The notes under the pieces were generated by a model. The model was not told the origin of the DNA and ran no database searches. It saw only the letters and a program-made list of their open reading frames with translations. Below, piece after piece: positions 54,689-63,644 of a stretch of 64,000 nucleotides of DNA (position 1 is the first letter of the stretch; each line of letters begins with the position of its first letter). Both the position numbers and the translations under genes were made by a program. The DNA comes from Pseudalkalibacillus decolorationis (GTDB lineage Bacteria; Bacillota; Bacilli; Bacillales; Fictibacillaceae): the NCBI RefSeq assembly GCF_024609785.1, contig NZ_JANHJQ010000015.1, forward strand, positions 52,733 through 116,732. Reading direction: 5' to 3'.

Positions 54689-54830
54689 GTTCAAAAAGTC
54701 CGGTAAAAATAGCTGTCGAATTTCTTCGTTGTTCGATCTCTCCGGTCCTCACGTATTAATAGCATACGTTCTGGTCCTCGAGATTTTCACGCCTCGAACT
54801 TCTCGGCTCTTTTTGTCCTCCTTTTTGAAC
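54689..54830. repeat. MITE-like structured repeat with 10-bp terminal inverted repeats
   Basis: GTTCAAAAAG (54689-54698) and CTTTTTGAAC (54821-54830) are perfect inverted ends of a 142-bp unit. Inside lies ACGTATTAATAGCATACGT (6-bp stem) and GGTCCTC is repeated on either side of it. GTTCAAAAAGTCCGG-like units are scattered in several Bacillaceae genomes as I recall; only one copy is in this window. AGAGGTTG / AGAGGTGA flank it. Confidence 0.55.
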
Positions 54831-54853
54831 ACGCACTAAAAGAGGTGAAAGAT

Positions 54854-55246
54854 ATGAGTGCGATTTTACTATTCGATGGTGAGTGTAATTTATGCAATGG
54901 AATCGTTCAGTTTGTGATCAAACGTGATCCTAATGCGTACTATCGATTTGCGTCTCTTCAAAGTGAGGCAGGGCAAGAACTCCTCAGTACGTATAACCTG
55001 CCGAATTCACTTGATACGTTTATACTGATTGAAAATGAGCAAGCTTACCAAAGATCCGATGCGGCTTTGCGTGTTTGTAAACATTTAAATGGTGGTTGGA
55101 AGATTTTATCGAAATTATTCTGGATCCCTAGGCCAGTACGTGATACCGTTTATAGTTTTATCGCTAAAAACCGTTACAAATGGTTTGGTAAAAGAGAGTC
55201 GTGTATGATTCCGACACCCAGTATTAAAAAGAGATTTTTAAGTTAA
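54854..55246 (+). CDS. DCC-family thiol-disulfide oxidoreductase-like protein (YuxK/DUF393)
   Basis: Start ATG 54854, 6 nt after AGAGGTG. The 130-aa protein has LLFDGECNLCNGIVQFVIKRD, the DCC family's D-x-x-C-x-x-C site, and FASLQSEAGQELL, SDAALRVCKHLNGGW, then a C-terminal NRYKWFGKRESC. Predicted thioredoxin-like fold. B. subtilis homologue is YuxK. The exact role is unknown. The start lies just past the MITE-like repeat, which may affect expression. Confidence 0.9.
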   Translation: MSAILLFDGECNLCNGIVQFVIKRDPNAYYRFASLQSEAGQELLSTYNLPNSLDTFILIENEQAYQRSDAALRVCKHLNGGWKILSKLFWIPRPVRDTVYSFIAKNRYKWFGKRESCMIPTPSIKKRFLS

Positions 55247-55273
55247 TTGATACTCTGAAAGGGAGGTTATTAC

Positions 55274-56170
55274 ATGACTATGAAAACATTGTCTAGACAA
55301 CGTACTTTCACTCACTTTTCACACAAAAATAAGCCGGCATATACAATTGAGCTTGGGGAAAGGTCCTTGTTTGAAACTCACGATTGCTACGGTGGGCGAA
55401 TAACCGAGGAAACAATCTTGCGAACGGATCTTGATTTAACAGGGAAAATTAATCTAGCGACAGGTCCTATCTATATAAATGGTGTACAGCCTGGTGATGT
55501 GCTCTGTATTGAAGTCGGGAAAATTGAACTAAATGAGTTCGGTGTCATGGTTATGATGCCTGGCCTTGGACCTCTAGGAGATCAGATTGAAAACACAACA
55601 ACCAAAGTTCTCCCGATTAAAGAGAACGTCATTCATTTTACTGATACTATCCATATTCCCGTTCAACCAATGATTGGTGTGATCGGTGTGGCACCTGCTG
55701 AGGGAAGCGTTCAGAACGAAACCCCTGGTGATCACGGTGGTAATTTGGATACGAAAGAGATAACGACAGGAAACAAGGTATATCTACCCGTTCATCACAA
55801 TGGTGGACTCCTCGGCCTAGGAGATATGCATGCTGCGATGGGGGATGGAGAACTCGATGGAACAGGAGTAGAGGTTGCAGGTGCGGTTCACTTAACTGTC
55901 ACAAAAGCGGCTAATTGGGACATTGAATCACCGGTTGTCGAAACGAACGAATCATATTTGATCCTATGCTCGGGGACAAAGTATGATGAAACGATTAAAC
56001 GTGCCCTTAACATGTCTGTGCAACACATCCAACGGCGACTTGCGGTCGGTTTTGATGATGCATACCGTTTGCTTAGTGCTACATGTGATCTGAAAATAAG
56101 TCAGATCGTAAACCCGCTTATTACCGTGAAAATTTCCATCCCTAAAACGCTAATCCCCAAACTATTTTAA
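55274..56170 (+). CDS. acetamidase/formamidase family protein
   Basis: ATG 55274 with GGGAGGTT 5-10 nt upstream, 27 bp after the DCC gene. The 298-aa protein has NLATGPIYINGVQPGDVLCIEV, the conserved FmdA_AmdA start, GVIGVAPAEG, TPGDHGGNLDTKEIT with the metal-binding Asp-His, and GDMHAAMGDGELDGTGVEVAG. These zinc amidohydrolases release ammonia from formamide or acetamide. Slightly shorter than FmdA (about 400 aa), like the Bacillus short type. Substrate not established. Confidence 0.92.
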   Translation: MTMKTLSRQRTFTHFSHKNKPAYTIELGERSLFETHDCYGGRITEETILRTDLDLTGKINLATGPIYINGVQPGDVLCIEVGKIELNEFGVMVMMPGLGPLGDQIENTTTKVLPIKENVIHFTDTIHIPVQPMIGVIGVAPAEGSVQNETPGDHGGNLDTKEITTGNKVYLPVHHNGGLLGLGDMHAAMGDGELDGTGVEVAGAVHLTVTKAANWDIESPVVETNESYLILCSGTKYDETIKRALNMSVQHIQRRLAVGFDDAYRLLSATCDLKISQIVNPLITVKISIPKTLIPKLF

Positions 56171-56580
56171 TAGATGACTAGGTGATTTTACCCTGAAATG
56201 TCCCTGCTTCACACAGGATCAAGCAATTAAACTAGTAAAATTCGATCACCTCTATTTAAAAACCCTCCTTATTTCCTGTTTTATAGAAGGATTTTCTGCA
56301 TAAATGTAGAAAAGGTAAAAAGATGTCGAAGTTTATCGAAGAAAGAAGGGAGATTTCGTAATCTTTTTGTCAAATTGTGGGCACATTTGAAACATAAATG
56401 TAATACGATTTTGACTTAAATTGACGAAATGAGATGTTATAATAAACTGGTGCGAAAAAGTTATCTCTTATAATTCAAGCATTGGAACCGATAATATAAA
56501 TAGTGAAGTCGAAAATAGTATACAGATATCGACAACCGAAGATTTGACAGCTTTAGACAATACATAGGGTGGGATTAGAT
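56171..56580. other. 410-bp ftsEX upstream region with extended -10 promoter
   Basis: TGTTATAAT at 56435-56443 is an extended -10 element; TTGACT at 56411-56416 is 21 nt upstream, too far for a normal spacer. A leader of about 130 nt follows. No ORF is seen, and the cccB and yvjA genes found here in B. subtilis are absent. Confidence 0.55.
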
Positions 56581-57267
56581 TTGATAGAAATGCATGACGT
56601 TTGGAAAACCTACCCGAACGGCGTTATGGCGCTTAACGGGATAGATATCCACATTGAAAAAGGGGAATTTGTCTATGTCGTCGGTCCAAGTGGTGCTGGG
56701 AAATCTACATTTATTAAATGCATGTATCGCCAAGAAAAGCCGACAAAAGGAAACATAATCATCAATGGAAGAAGCTTAATAAAGGTTAAGGAGCGACATA
56801 TCCCATTCGTACGAAGACAAGTTGGGGTCGTGTTCCAGGACTTTAAACTCTTACCAAAACTATCTGTCTATGAAAATGTCGCGTTTGCTCTCGAGGTCAT
56901 CGAGGAAAGCCCGAAGGTTATACGAAAACGGGTTATGGAAGTATTGGATCTCGTAGGTCTCAAGAACAAAGCGCGGTTTTTACCAGATGAGCTATCCGGA
57001 GGAGAACAGCAGCGCGTATCGATTGCCCGATCAATCGTCAACAAGCCGCCTGTTCTCATCGCGGACGAGCCTACTGGGAACCTTGACCCTGAAACAGCAT
57101 GGGGGATCATGGATGTATTTGAAGAGATCGGAACTCGAGGTACCACTATAGTTATGGCTACCCATAACAAAGAAATTGTAAACACAGTTAAAAAGCGAGT
57201 TATCGCAATTGATGGCGGACGCATTTCCCGTGACGAACTAAGGGGGAATTACGGCTATGAAATTTAG
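56581..57267 (+). CDS. ftsE: cell-division ABC ATPase FtsE
   Basis: Start TTG 56581 (MIEMHDVWKTYPNGVMAL) with GGGTGGG 9 nt before; this gives 228 aa, the same as B. subtilis FtsE. Walker A VGPSGAGKSTFIK, signature LSGGEQQRVSIARS, Walker B VLIADEPTGNLDPET. FtsE with FtsX switches on CwlO-type hydrolases during growth and acts in sporulation. It overlaps ftsX by 11 bp. Confidence 0.97.
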   Translation: MIEMHDVWKTYPNGVMALNGIDIHIEKGEFVYVVGPSGAGKSTFIKCMYRQEKPTKGNIIINGRSLIKVKERHIPFVRRQVGVVFQDFKLLPKLSVYENVAFALEVIEESPKVIRKRVMEVLDLVGLKNKARFLPDELSGGEQQRVSIARSIVNKPPVLIADEPTGNLDPETAWGIMDVFEEIGTRGTTIVMATHNKEIVNTVKKRVIAIDGGRISRDELRGNYGYEI

Positions 57268-58150
57268 AACCCTTGGACGTCATATTAAGGAAGGCTTTAA
57301 AAGCCTTGGTCGTAATGGTTGGATGTCTTTTGCTTCGATCAGTGCGGTAACGGTTACACTCCTATTAGTTGGGGTATTTCTCGTCTTACTATTAAACATA
57401 AATGCGATCGCCTCACAGATTGAGGACGATGTCGAAATTCGTGTCTATCTAGAAAAAACATCAGAGGAACCGCAGCATCAAGAGTTACAGCAGCAACTTG
57501 AAGGTATTGAGGAAGTATCGAGTGTTAAATACGTTCCTAAGGAAGAAGGATTACAAGAGTTAATTGATAGTTTAGGGGATGAAGGTAAAGTCTTTCAATC
57601 TCTTGAAGATGAAAATCCACTTCCAGATGCGTTCGCAGTTAAAACAGAACGTCCTCAGGATACACCTCTTGTTGCAGATGAAATTGAAACGTTGGACTAT
57701 GTCAGTGAAGTTCGTTATGGACAAGGTACAGTCGAAAGGCTGTTTAAAATTACGGATACAGCCCGTAATGTCGGTCTTGTTTTGATTGTTGGGCTTTTAT
57801 TTACGGCCATGTTCTTAATTGCTAATACAATTAAAATCACGATTGTGTCCAGAGGTACAGAAATTGAAATTATGAAACTCGTTGGTGCAACGAACGGATT
57901 TATTAGATGGCCTTTCTTCGTGGAAGGAATCCTGCTCGGAGTATTAGGATCGTTGATACCGATTGGCATATTAATTTTTGCTTACCAATTTATCTATGAA
58001 GCTGTCAGCATGAACTTAAACACAATTCTTTTCCAGCTTCTCCCGGTTTACCCGCTTATGTTCCAACTAGCCGGACTTCTAGTAATTATCGGAGCATTTA
58101 TCGGAGTATGGGGCAGCATGACGTCTGTCCGGAAATTCTTGAAAGTGTAG
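57257..58150 (+). CDS. ftsX: cell-division ABC permease FtsX
   Basis: The 297-aa protein has four membrane helices (about 20-45, 170-192, 220-245, 265-290) and an outer loop of about 120 residues (VEIRVYLEKTSEEPQHQEL…) between the first two. That loop binds the hydrolase partner. TIKITIVSRGTEIEIMKLVGATNGFIRWPF is the conserved cytoplasmic coupling stretch. It overlaps ftsE and precedes an M23 hydrolase gene, the likely partner. Confidence 0.96.
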   Translation: MKFRTLGRHIKEGFKSLGRNGWMSFASISAVTVTLLLVGVFLVLLLNINAIASQIEDDVEIRVYLEKTSEEPQHQELQQQLEGIEEVSSVKYVPKEEGLQELIDSLGDEGKVFQSLEDENPLPDAFAVKTERPQDTPLVADEIETLDYVSEVRYGQGTVERLFKITDTARNVGLVLIVGLLFTAMFLIANTIKITIVSRGTEIEIMKLVGATNGFIRWPFFVEGILLGVLGSLIPIGILIFAYQFIYEAVSMNLNTILFQLLPVYPLMFQLAGLLVIIGAFIGVWGSMTSVRKFLKV

Positions 58151-58226
58151 GAAGAAGTTCAAGGCCCTGCTAACCACTTGCTTATTTGAACGCGGATTGT
58201 TAAAGAAATGAATGGAGGATGGAATT

Positions 58227-59534
58227 GTGAAGAAGAAAATAATTGTTGCAACAGCGTCACTTAGTCTATTACTTGGTGGTGTCCCTGGTTTCACAAACGG
58301 TAACGGGGCACTAGCCAACTCTTTAGAAGATAAGATTAATAATGTGCAGGAGCAGCGTTCGGAAAATAAATCTGCACAGGACAAAGCATCATCAGAAATT
58401 GCTGAAATTCAAAAGGATCAAGACAAGCTCGATGCTGAAATCAAGAACTTAGACCAGAAAGTCGCTGACACATCTAGTAAAATTGATTCGAAAAACAAGG
58501 AAATCAAAAAGACAAAAGAAGAGATTGATAAACTAAAAGAAGAAATCGAAGTTTTGGTAAAACGGATTGCTGAGCGTGATAAGCTGTTAAAAGATCGTGT
58601 AAAAGCAATGTACGAAAACGGCGGTTCCGTTCAATACATAGAAGTGGTACTTGGTTCCCAGGATTTCGGTGATTTCCTTGATCGTGTGTTTGCACTAAAT
58701 GAAATTGCTGAACAGGATAAGAAGTTGCTTGAAGCTCATAAGCGAGACAAGAAAGAATTAGAAGAAGTAAAAAAGGAAGTTGAATCTACACTCGATAGCC
58801 TTAAGGAACAAATGAAGGAGCTCGAAAGCCTTAAAGCAGAACTAGACGCAGCTGTAAAACGGAAGAATGCGTTGCTAGGTGAGTTAAAACATGAAGAAGC
58901 GCAAATGCACAAGCACATTGATAAGCTTGAAAATGAAGAAGACCTACTTGCAAAACAACAAGCAGCATTTGAAGCTGAAAAGAAACGACAAGAAGAAGAA
59001 GCTCGTAAACGTGCAGCAGAGGCAGCAGCTGCAGAAGCAGCAGCCAGGAGCAATAATAATTCGTCTTCAAGCAGCAACACCAGTAGCAACAGTAGCAGTG
59101 GAGGCGGCGGTGGATCAACAGTCTCAACGCCTGCAGTAACAGGCGGAATGTTCATGAAGCCAGCTTCTGGAGCGTTTACATCAGGAATGGGTCAACGTTG
59201 GGGAAGTTTCCATGCGGGTGTCGATATTGCACGTGGGGGCACGGTTCCGATCGTTGCAGCTGCATCAGGGACGGTCATCAAGTCCTACTACTCAAGTAGT
59301 TACGGTAACGTAGTATTTATCGCTCATTATCTAAATGGTCAAGCCTATACGACTGTGTACGCACATATGCGTGAACGTCATATAGGGACAGGCGCATCCG
59401 TTCAAAAAGGACAACAAATTGGTATTATGGGAAGCACTGGACAATCAACTGGTCAGCACTTACACTTCGAAGTCCACCAACCATCATGGAACAGCGCTAA
59501 ATCAAACGCAATTAACCCACGCCAATTTTTCTAA
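58227..59534 (+). CDS. M23 peptidase with coiled coil (EnvC-like)
   Basis: Start GTG 58227 with GGAGGAT 6-12 nt upstream; an ATG at 58212 overlaps the site. The 435-aa precursor has a signal peptide (1-30, ALA), a long coiled coil (about 31-275) of EnvC type, a Ser/Asn-Gly-rich linker and a LytM domain. That domain has FHAGVDIARGGTVPI and the H-x-H of GQHLHFEVHQ. Predicted peptidoglycan endopeptidase controlled by FtsEX, whose genes lie just before. The metal His-x3-Asp and HxH are both intact, so it is active rather than an activator only. Confidence 0.94.
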   Translation: MKKKIIVATASLSLLLGGVPGFTNGNGALANSLEDKINNVQEQRSENKSAQDKASSEIAEIQKDQDKLDAEIKNLDQKVADTSSKIDSKNKEIKKTKEEIDKLKEEIEVLVKRIAERDKLLKDRVKAMYENGGSVQYIEVVLGSQDFGDFLDRVFALNEIAEQDKKLLEAHKRDKKELEEVKKEVESTLDSLKEQMKELESLKAELDAAVKRKNALLGELKHEEAQMHKHIDKLENEEDLLAKQQAAFEAEKKRQEEEARKRAAEAAAAEAAARSNNNSSSSSNTSSNSSSGGGGGSTVSTPAVTGGMFMKPASGAFTSGMGQRWGSFHAGVDIARGGTVPIVAAASGTVIKSYYSSSYGNVVFIAHYLNGQAYTTVYAHMRERHIGTGASVQKGQQIGIMGSTGQSTGQHLHFEVHQPSWNSAKSNAINPRQFF

Positions 59535-59546
59535 AAATAAACCGAA

Positions 59547-59582
59547 AACCACACCTCGGAACAGTCTGGGGTGTGGTTCTTT
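59547..59582 (+). terminator. terminator of the ftsEX-M23 operon
   Basis: AACCACACCTC (59547-59557) pairs with GGGGTGTGGTT (59568-59578) with a G-U pair, then CTTT. The next 260 bp to ctpB show TATAAT at 59738-59743 without a clear -35, and no gene. Confidence 0.88.
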
Positions 59583-59844
59583 ACTTAGGTTTAATGCTTG
59601 TTACAATTCTATTTGTGTAGTAGTATGAATTTATCTTGTTTAGTACACCCCATTAAGTATTTAAACGCCTTGTAAAATCATGAACGGCAACATTGTTTTT
59701 CAAAGATTCATAAAGGATACAAGCTGTTCATATAGTATAATGAGTAGGATAATATAATGGAATCAGGAAGACCTTACTCATGTGAAAGCGGCATCGCATC
59801 GTGAAGGTGTGATGCCTTTTCCTGCAAACACGAGAGGTGATTGG

Positions 59845-61314
59845 ATGAATGTAAAAGGAAAAATGGTTGCTATTTTAGTTGCTGGCTCACTTGCCGTTGG
59901 TGCTGGTGGTACATATGCCGGAATGTCGTTGTTTTCAGATGACGAAAGCAATTCAGCATTGGAAAAGGCTGCAGAGGATAGTCTTAACCTTGACCTTGGT
60001 GGTTCGGGTGCTGAAGAAGAATTCGCAAAGATTGAGAAAACGTATGATCTCATTTCACAGCAGTATTTCCAAAAGGTTGATAAGGATAAGCTGCTAGAAG
60101 GGGCAATTCAAGGAATGGTAAAGACCCTTGATGATCCTTATTCCGTTTATATGGACGAGGAAACAGCTGAGCAATTTAACGATACGCTCGAATCGTCATT
60201 TGAGGGAATTGGTGCTGAGGTTACGATGATGGATGGGTATGTGACAATTGTTGCTCCATTCGAGGATTCTCCTGCTGAGAAAGCGGGACTACGACCGAAA
60301 GACCAGATAGTTTCTATTGATGGTAAGAGTACCAAAGGCCTTGACTTGTATGACGCTGTTTTGAAAATCCGTGGTAAAAAAGGGTCGACGGTGAAGCTTG
60401 AGGTGAAACGTCCTGGTGCGAGTGAAACATTGACGGTAAATGTTAAACGAGACGAAATTCCGATCGAAACGGTCTATTCAGACGTGATTGAAAAGGATGG
60501 GAAAAAGGTCGGCAACATTCGAATTACTTCGTTTTCAGAAGATACAGCGGCTGACTTTGAAAAACAGCTGAAAGCTCTTGAAGACAAAGGAATTGATGGC
60601 TTGGTCATTGACGTCCGTGGTAATCCAGGTGGGTATCTTTCTAGTGTTGAGGATATTATGAAATTGATCGTGAAGAAGGATGAACCAATTGTACAAATTG
60701 AAGCACGAAATGGTGAAAAGCAGCGGTTCTTCTCATCAAGAACAGAGAAAAGAGGATACCCGATTGTTGGGCTAATTGACCGAGGAAGTGCTTCAGCATC
60801 CGAAATCCTAGCAGCTGCGTTAAAAGAAGCGGGCGAATACGAACTTGTTGGGGAAAAGTCATTTGGTAAAGGGACCGTCCAACAAGCAGTCGAAATGGAC
60901 GATGGAAGTAGCATTAAACTAACAATGTTCAAGTGGTTGACTCCAGATGGAAATTGGATCCATGAAAAAGGGGTTAAACCTACAGTAGAAGTAAAACAGC
61001 CGGATTATTTTTATGCGAGCCCGATTACGGTTGAAAAGCCGCTTACCTTTGATTCAAACGGTGAACAGGTGAAGAACCTACAAACGATTCTGAAGGGGCT
61101 TGGCTTTAATCCTGGAAGAACAGATGGCTATTTTGACGAAAAAACAGAAACTGCTGTCCGTGCCTTCCAAAATTCATCAAATGATCTAAAGGTTACAGGG
61201 AAAGTGGATAAAGAAACAGCTCGTCTAATGGAGAAGGAGCTGCTTGAAAAAGTTGATGAAGCGAAAAATGACCTACAGCTCCAAACTGCGATTGAAGTTT
61301 TATTTGAAAAATAA
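59845..61314 (+). CDS. ctpB: carboxy-terminal processing protease CtpB
   Basis: Start ATG 59845, 3-11 nt after AGAGGTGAT; in-frame upstream codons lack a site. The 489-aa protein has an N-terminal membrane anchor, a PDZ domain (about 90-170, GIGAEVTMMDGYVTIVAPFEDSPAEKAG begins it), an S41 domain with the Ser in RGSASASEILA and Lys in KSFGKGTVQQ, and a PG_binding_1 domain (VKNLQTILKGLGFNPG). In B. subtilis CtpB cleaves SpoIVFA to trigger SigK during sporulation. Confidence 0.95.
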   Translation: MNVKGKMVAILVAGSLAVGAGGTYAGMSLFSDDESNSALEKAAEDSLNLDLGGSGAEEEFAKIEKTYDLISQQYFQKVDKDKLLEGAIQGMVKTLDDPYSVYMDEETAEQFNDTLESSFEGIGAEVTMMDGYVTIVAPFEDSPAEKAGLRPKDQIVSIDGKSTKGLDLYDAVLKIRGKKGSTVKLEVKRPGASETLTVNVKRDEIPIETVYSDVIEKDGKKVGNIRITSFSEDTAADFEKQLKALEDKGIDGLVIDVRGNPGGYLSSVEDIMKLIVKKDEPIVQIEARNGEKQRFFSSRTEKRGYPIVGLIDRGSASASEILAAALKEAGEYELVGEKSFGKGTVQQAVEMDDGSSIKLTMFKWLTPDGNWIHEKGVKPTVEVKQPDYFYASPITVEKPLTFDSNGEQVKNLQTILKGLGFNPGRTDGYFDEKTETAVRAFQNSSNDLKVTGKVDKETARLMEKELLEKVDEAKNDLQLQTAIEVLFEK

Positions 61315-61397
61315 ATTAAAGTATAATAGACAGATGACTTTAAATTAAAATAGTACTATTTAAAGCAGGATGGTTCATTTATATATCGAAATAGTAA

Positions 61398-61501
61398 GGG
61401 ATGACTTATAAGGGCCTTTACTCCGTTTACAGCTTGCATTTGATCGTCAGTAAATGTTAGCTCGGGAGATGGGAACCTTGTATGAAGTCATCCCCTTTCT
61501 T
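61398..61501 (+). ncRNA. rod-like structured RNA or large terminator after ctpB
   Basis: GGGATGACTT (61398-61407) pairs with AAGTCATCCC (61485-61494). Inside, AAGG/CCTT, CTCC/GGAG and an 11-position arm AGCTTGCATTT (61431-61441) / AAATGTTAGCT (61452-61462) stack in register. CTTTCTTTT follows. It is far longer than needed for a terminator. Confidence 0.6.
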
Positions 61502-61537
61502 TTAAATTGAAAAACGAATCGTATAAGGGGGATTCCT

Positions 61538-61702
61538 GTGAATATTGGTGATGTTGTGTTTCAATTAATATCATTCCTTGTTCTAATTGGTATAGTTTCA
61601 GCTATCGTTTGGTTCGTTATGAATCAGAGGAAAAAGACGAGGCATCTTGAAGAAATCGATGCTAAGCTGGATAGATTAACTCGAGAAAAACAGAACAATT
61701 AG
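61538..61702 (+). CDS. DUF4083-type small membrane protein
   Basis: GTG start with AAGGGGGAT 5-12 nt upstream gives 54 aa: MNIGDVVFQLISFLVLIGIV and more hydrophobic residues to about 27, then a basic hinge RKKTRHLEEID and a short coiled coil LDRLTREK. It matches the small DUF4083 family, often found beside minJ or other membrane genes. Function unknown. The minJ gene starts 23 bp on, probably in one transcript. Confidence 0.75.
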   Translation: MNIGDVVFQLISFLVLIGIVSAIVWFVMNQRKKTRHLEEIDAKLDRLTREKQNN

Positions 61703-61725
61703 TATAGGTAGTGGAGGCTTTCAAT

Positions 61726-62922
61726 ATGTTGGATCAAATAATTGAAATTTTAAAAGGGACAAGCTGGTTTTTCTTAAATCCTCTGTTCTACTTCATTCTT
61801 CTTTTCATAGGTATACACGCAGTTACCCGTGTAAAGCGAGAACGGAGTGATTTCTATGTTCGTGTACACGATGTAATGGACGATTTTGTACGTGGGATTT
61901 TGCCGGGACTCGTTATTGGATTGGTCTTTTCCATCTTAAGCGTGTTTGCTGGTCTTTTTCTACCATTAGGTATCATAGCCGTAATGTCATTGTTTTACAT
62001 AATACTCGGTCTGACGCTGCGAAAAAATGTTTTGAATCCGGTGTTTGCTGGAGCATTCACGTACATAAGTGCAGCTTATCTGCCACCTATCGAAACAGGT
62101 GTCGGATTTGTTGATGCTTGGCTAGTGGATCTGCAAGGTGCTCCACTTGGGATGATCGCGTTACTTGTTGCGATGTTTCTTGTGATGGAAGGTATCTTGC
62201 TCATTTCAGTAGGCTCAGACAATACCTCACCGATTTTATTACGAGGAAAAAGAGGAAAAGGAATTGGAGCGCATGTGGTCAGTCGAATTTGGCTCGTGCC
62301 GATGTTTATACTCGTACCTGGTACGGCAGTTGCCAGCACCAGTTGGTTTCCGTTGCTACAAATCGGGGAATCGAGTTTTAGTGTCGCACTTGTGCCGTTT
62401 GCAATCGGATTTCACCACGCCGTTTCACAATCATTACCAGGACCTATTGTAAAAGCGTTCGGATTTCGGACGTTAGCATTAGGAATCATTTTATGGATGG
62501 GAGCAATTGGGCTTGTTTATTTTGACCTGCAAGGATACGGAATCGCAGTAATCGGTTTAGCTGTTGTCGGTCGTTCTGCACTAATGCTCTACTACCGTAA
62601 ACTTGAGGTTGAGCAAGCACCGTATTTCAGTGCTCTTAATGAAGGGATTCGAATTCTTGGAATCATTCCTAGCTCCCCGGCTGCAAAAATGAAAGTCTCT
62701 ATCGGAGAACGAATCATTCGTGTAAATGGACAACGTATGGACCGGGTAGAGGACTTTTACAAAGCGTTACAAAGCAATGCTGCCTTTTGTAAGCTCGATG
62801 TTCTTGATTATAACGGTGAGGTGCGATTTGTTCAGCGCTCGTTATATGAGGATGAGCACCATGAACTCGGATTGCTGTTCGCCCAACCTGAAAAAGCAAA
62901 GCGGAAAAGAGCGATCGGTTAA
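61726..62922 (+). CDS. minJ: division-site topology protein MinJ (PDZ domain)
   Basis: Start ATG 61726 with GTGGAGG 8 nt upstream. The 398-aa protein (B. subtilis MinJ 397) has about seven to eight membrane helices and a C-terminal PDZ domain (GIRILGIIPSSPAAKMKVSIGE, then VNGQRMDRVEDFY). MinJ links DivIVA to MinD and keeps division away from poles. The ctpB-minJ linkage is as in B. subtilis. Confidence 0.93.
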   Translation: MLDQIIEILKGTSWFFLNPLFYFILLFIGIHAVTRVKRERSDFYVRVHDVMDDFVRGILPGLVIGLVFSILSVFAGLFLPLGIIAVMSLFYIILGLTLRKNVLNPVFAGAFTYISAAYLPPIETGVGFVDAWLVDLQGAPLGMIALLVAMFLVMEGILLISVGSDNTSPILLRGKRGKGIGAHVVSRIWLVPMFILVPGTAVASTSWFPLLQIGESSFSVALVPFAIGFHHAVSQSLPGPIVKAFGFRTLALGIILWMGAIGLVYFDLQGYGIAVIGLAVVGRSALMLYYRKLEVEQAPYFSALNEGIRILGIIPSSPAAKMKVSIGERIIRVNGQRMDRVEDFYKALQSNAAFCKLDVLDYNGEVRFVQRSLYEDEHHELGLLFAQPEKAKRKRAIG

Positions 62923-62964
62923 TTAGAAAAGAGATAAAAATGCTTTCTTTAAATAATATGTAGA

Positions 62965-62994
62965 TAGAGGAACAGGCTATTAACTGTTCCTCTA
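62965..62994. terminator. bidirectional terminator between minJ and the SMR genes
   Basis: TAGAGGAACAG (62965-62975) pairs with CTGTTCCTCTA (62984-62994), a perfect 11-bp stem with an 8-nt loop. Confidence 0.88.
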
Positions 62995-63309
62995 CTACGA
63001 TGTCATTCTTAGACCAATGACCCCGATCAAAATGAGACCAAGTGATATAAATTGAGAAGAATTAAATCGTTCTTTAAACCATAAAATACCGACTAAAGTG
63101 ATCCCTACACTACCAATACCAGTCCACATCCCATAAGCAACCCCAGCAGGGAGTACTTCCATAGCTTTTGACAGACAGTAAAATGAAAGTATAAAGCCGA
63201 ACGTCATCACGAATATAGGCCATTTTTTTCTTGTACCATCCATATATTTCATGGCAATCGTAGCAATAACTTCCTCAAGACCGGCTAATAATAATAATCC
63301 CCAAACCAT
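62995..63309 (-). CDS. SMR-family transporter subunit, second of a pair
   Basis: The 104-aa protein has four membrane helices, the active Glu in LAGLEEVIATIAMKYMDG, and PAGVAYGMWTGIGSVGITLVGIL, a small multidrug resistance signature. It shares one base with the upstream SMR gene's end, so both are translated together. Paired SMRs (YkkCD, EbrAB, YvaE types) form heterodimers that export cationic drugs or guanidinium. No guanidine riboswitch was seen upstream. Confidence 0.93.
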   Translation of the reverse strand: MVWGLLLLAGLEEVIATIAMKYMDGTRKKWPIFVMTFGFILSFYCLSKAMEVLPAGVAYGMWTGIGSVGITLVGILWFKERFNSSQFISLGLILIGVIGLRMTS

Positions 63310-63644
63310 TAATGCTCACCTCTTGTTTTTTTATTTTCTTTTTTCGTGAATATCTTCATTCCAATAATTCCTGTTAATAAAATCATTAGAAAGAATATTT
63401 GGCCAATCGAAAAAGGTTCACCCAGAAAGACTCCTACAAAATACGTACCGACAGTTCCAATTCCTACGAATACAGTATAAGCTGCTGCGATAGGAATCGT
63501 TTTATAAGAACGAATTAGTAAGATGAAACTTACTGCAATTAAGATAACGGTGATAACCCAATCTAAAACTGTATCTGCATATTTAAGGCCTGAAGCCCAT
63601 ACCACTTCCAAAATCCCAGCAACAAAAATTAATAACCAACTCAT
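63309..63644 (-). CDS. SMR-family transporter subunit, first of a pair
   Basis: The 111-aa protein has four membrane helices, the Glu in VAGILEVVWASGLKYAD, and PIAAAYTVFVGIGTVGTYFVG. It resembles YvaE of B. subtilis. AAAGGAGG lies just upstream of its ATG. Operator-like inverted repeats of a TetR-type site lie 23 and 117 bp before the start. A basic tail KKENKKTRGEH ends it in the cytoplasm. Confidence 0.93.
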   Translation of the reverse strand: MSWLLIFVAGILEVVWASGLKYADTVLDWVITVILIAVSFILLIRSYKTIPIAAAYTVFVGIGTVGTYFVGVFLGEPFSIGQIFFLMILLTGIIGMKIFTKKENKKTRGEH

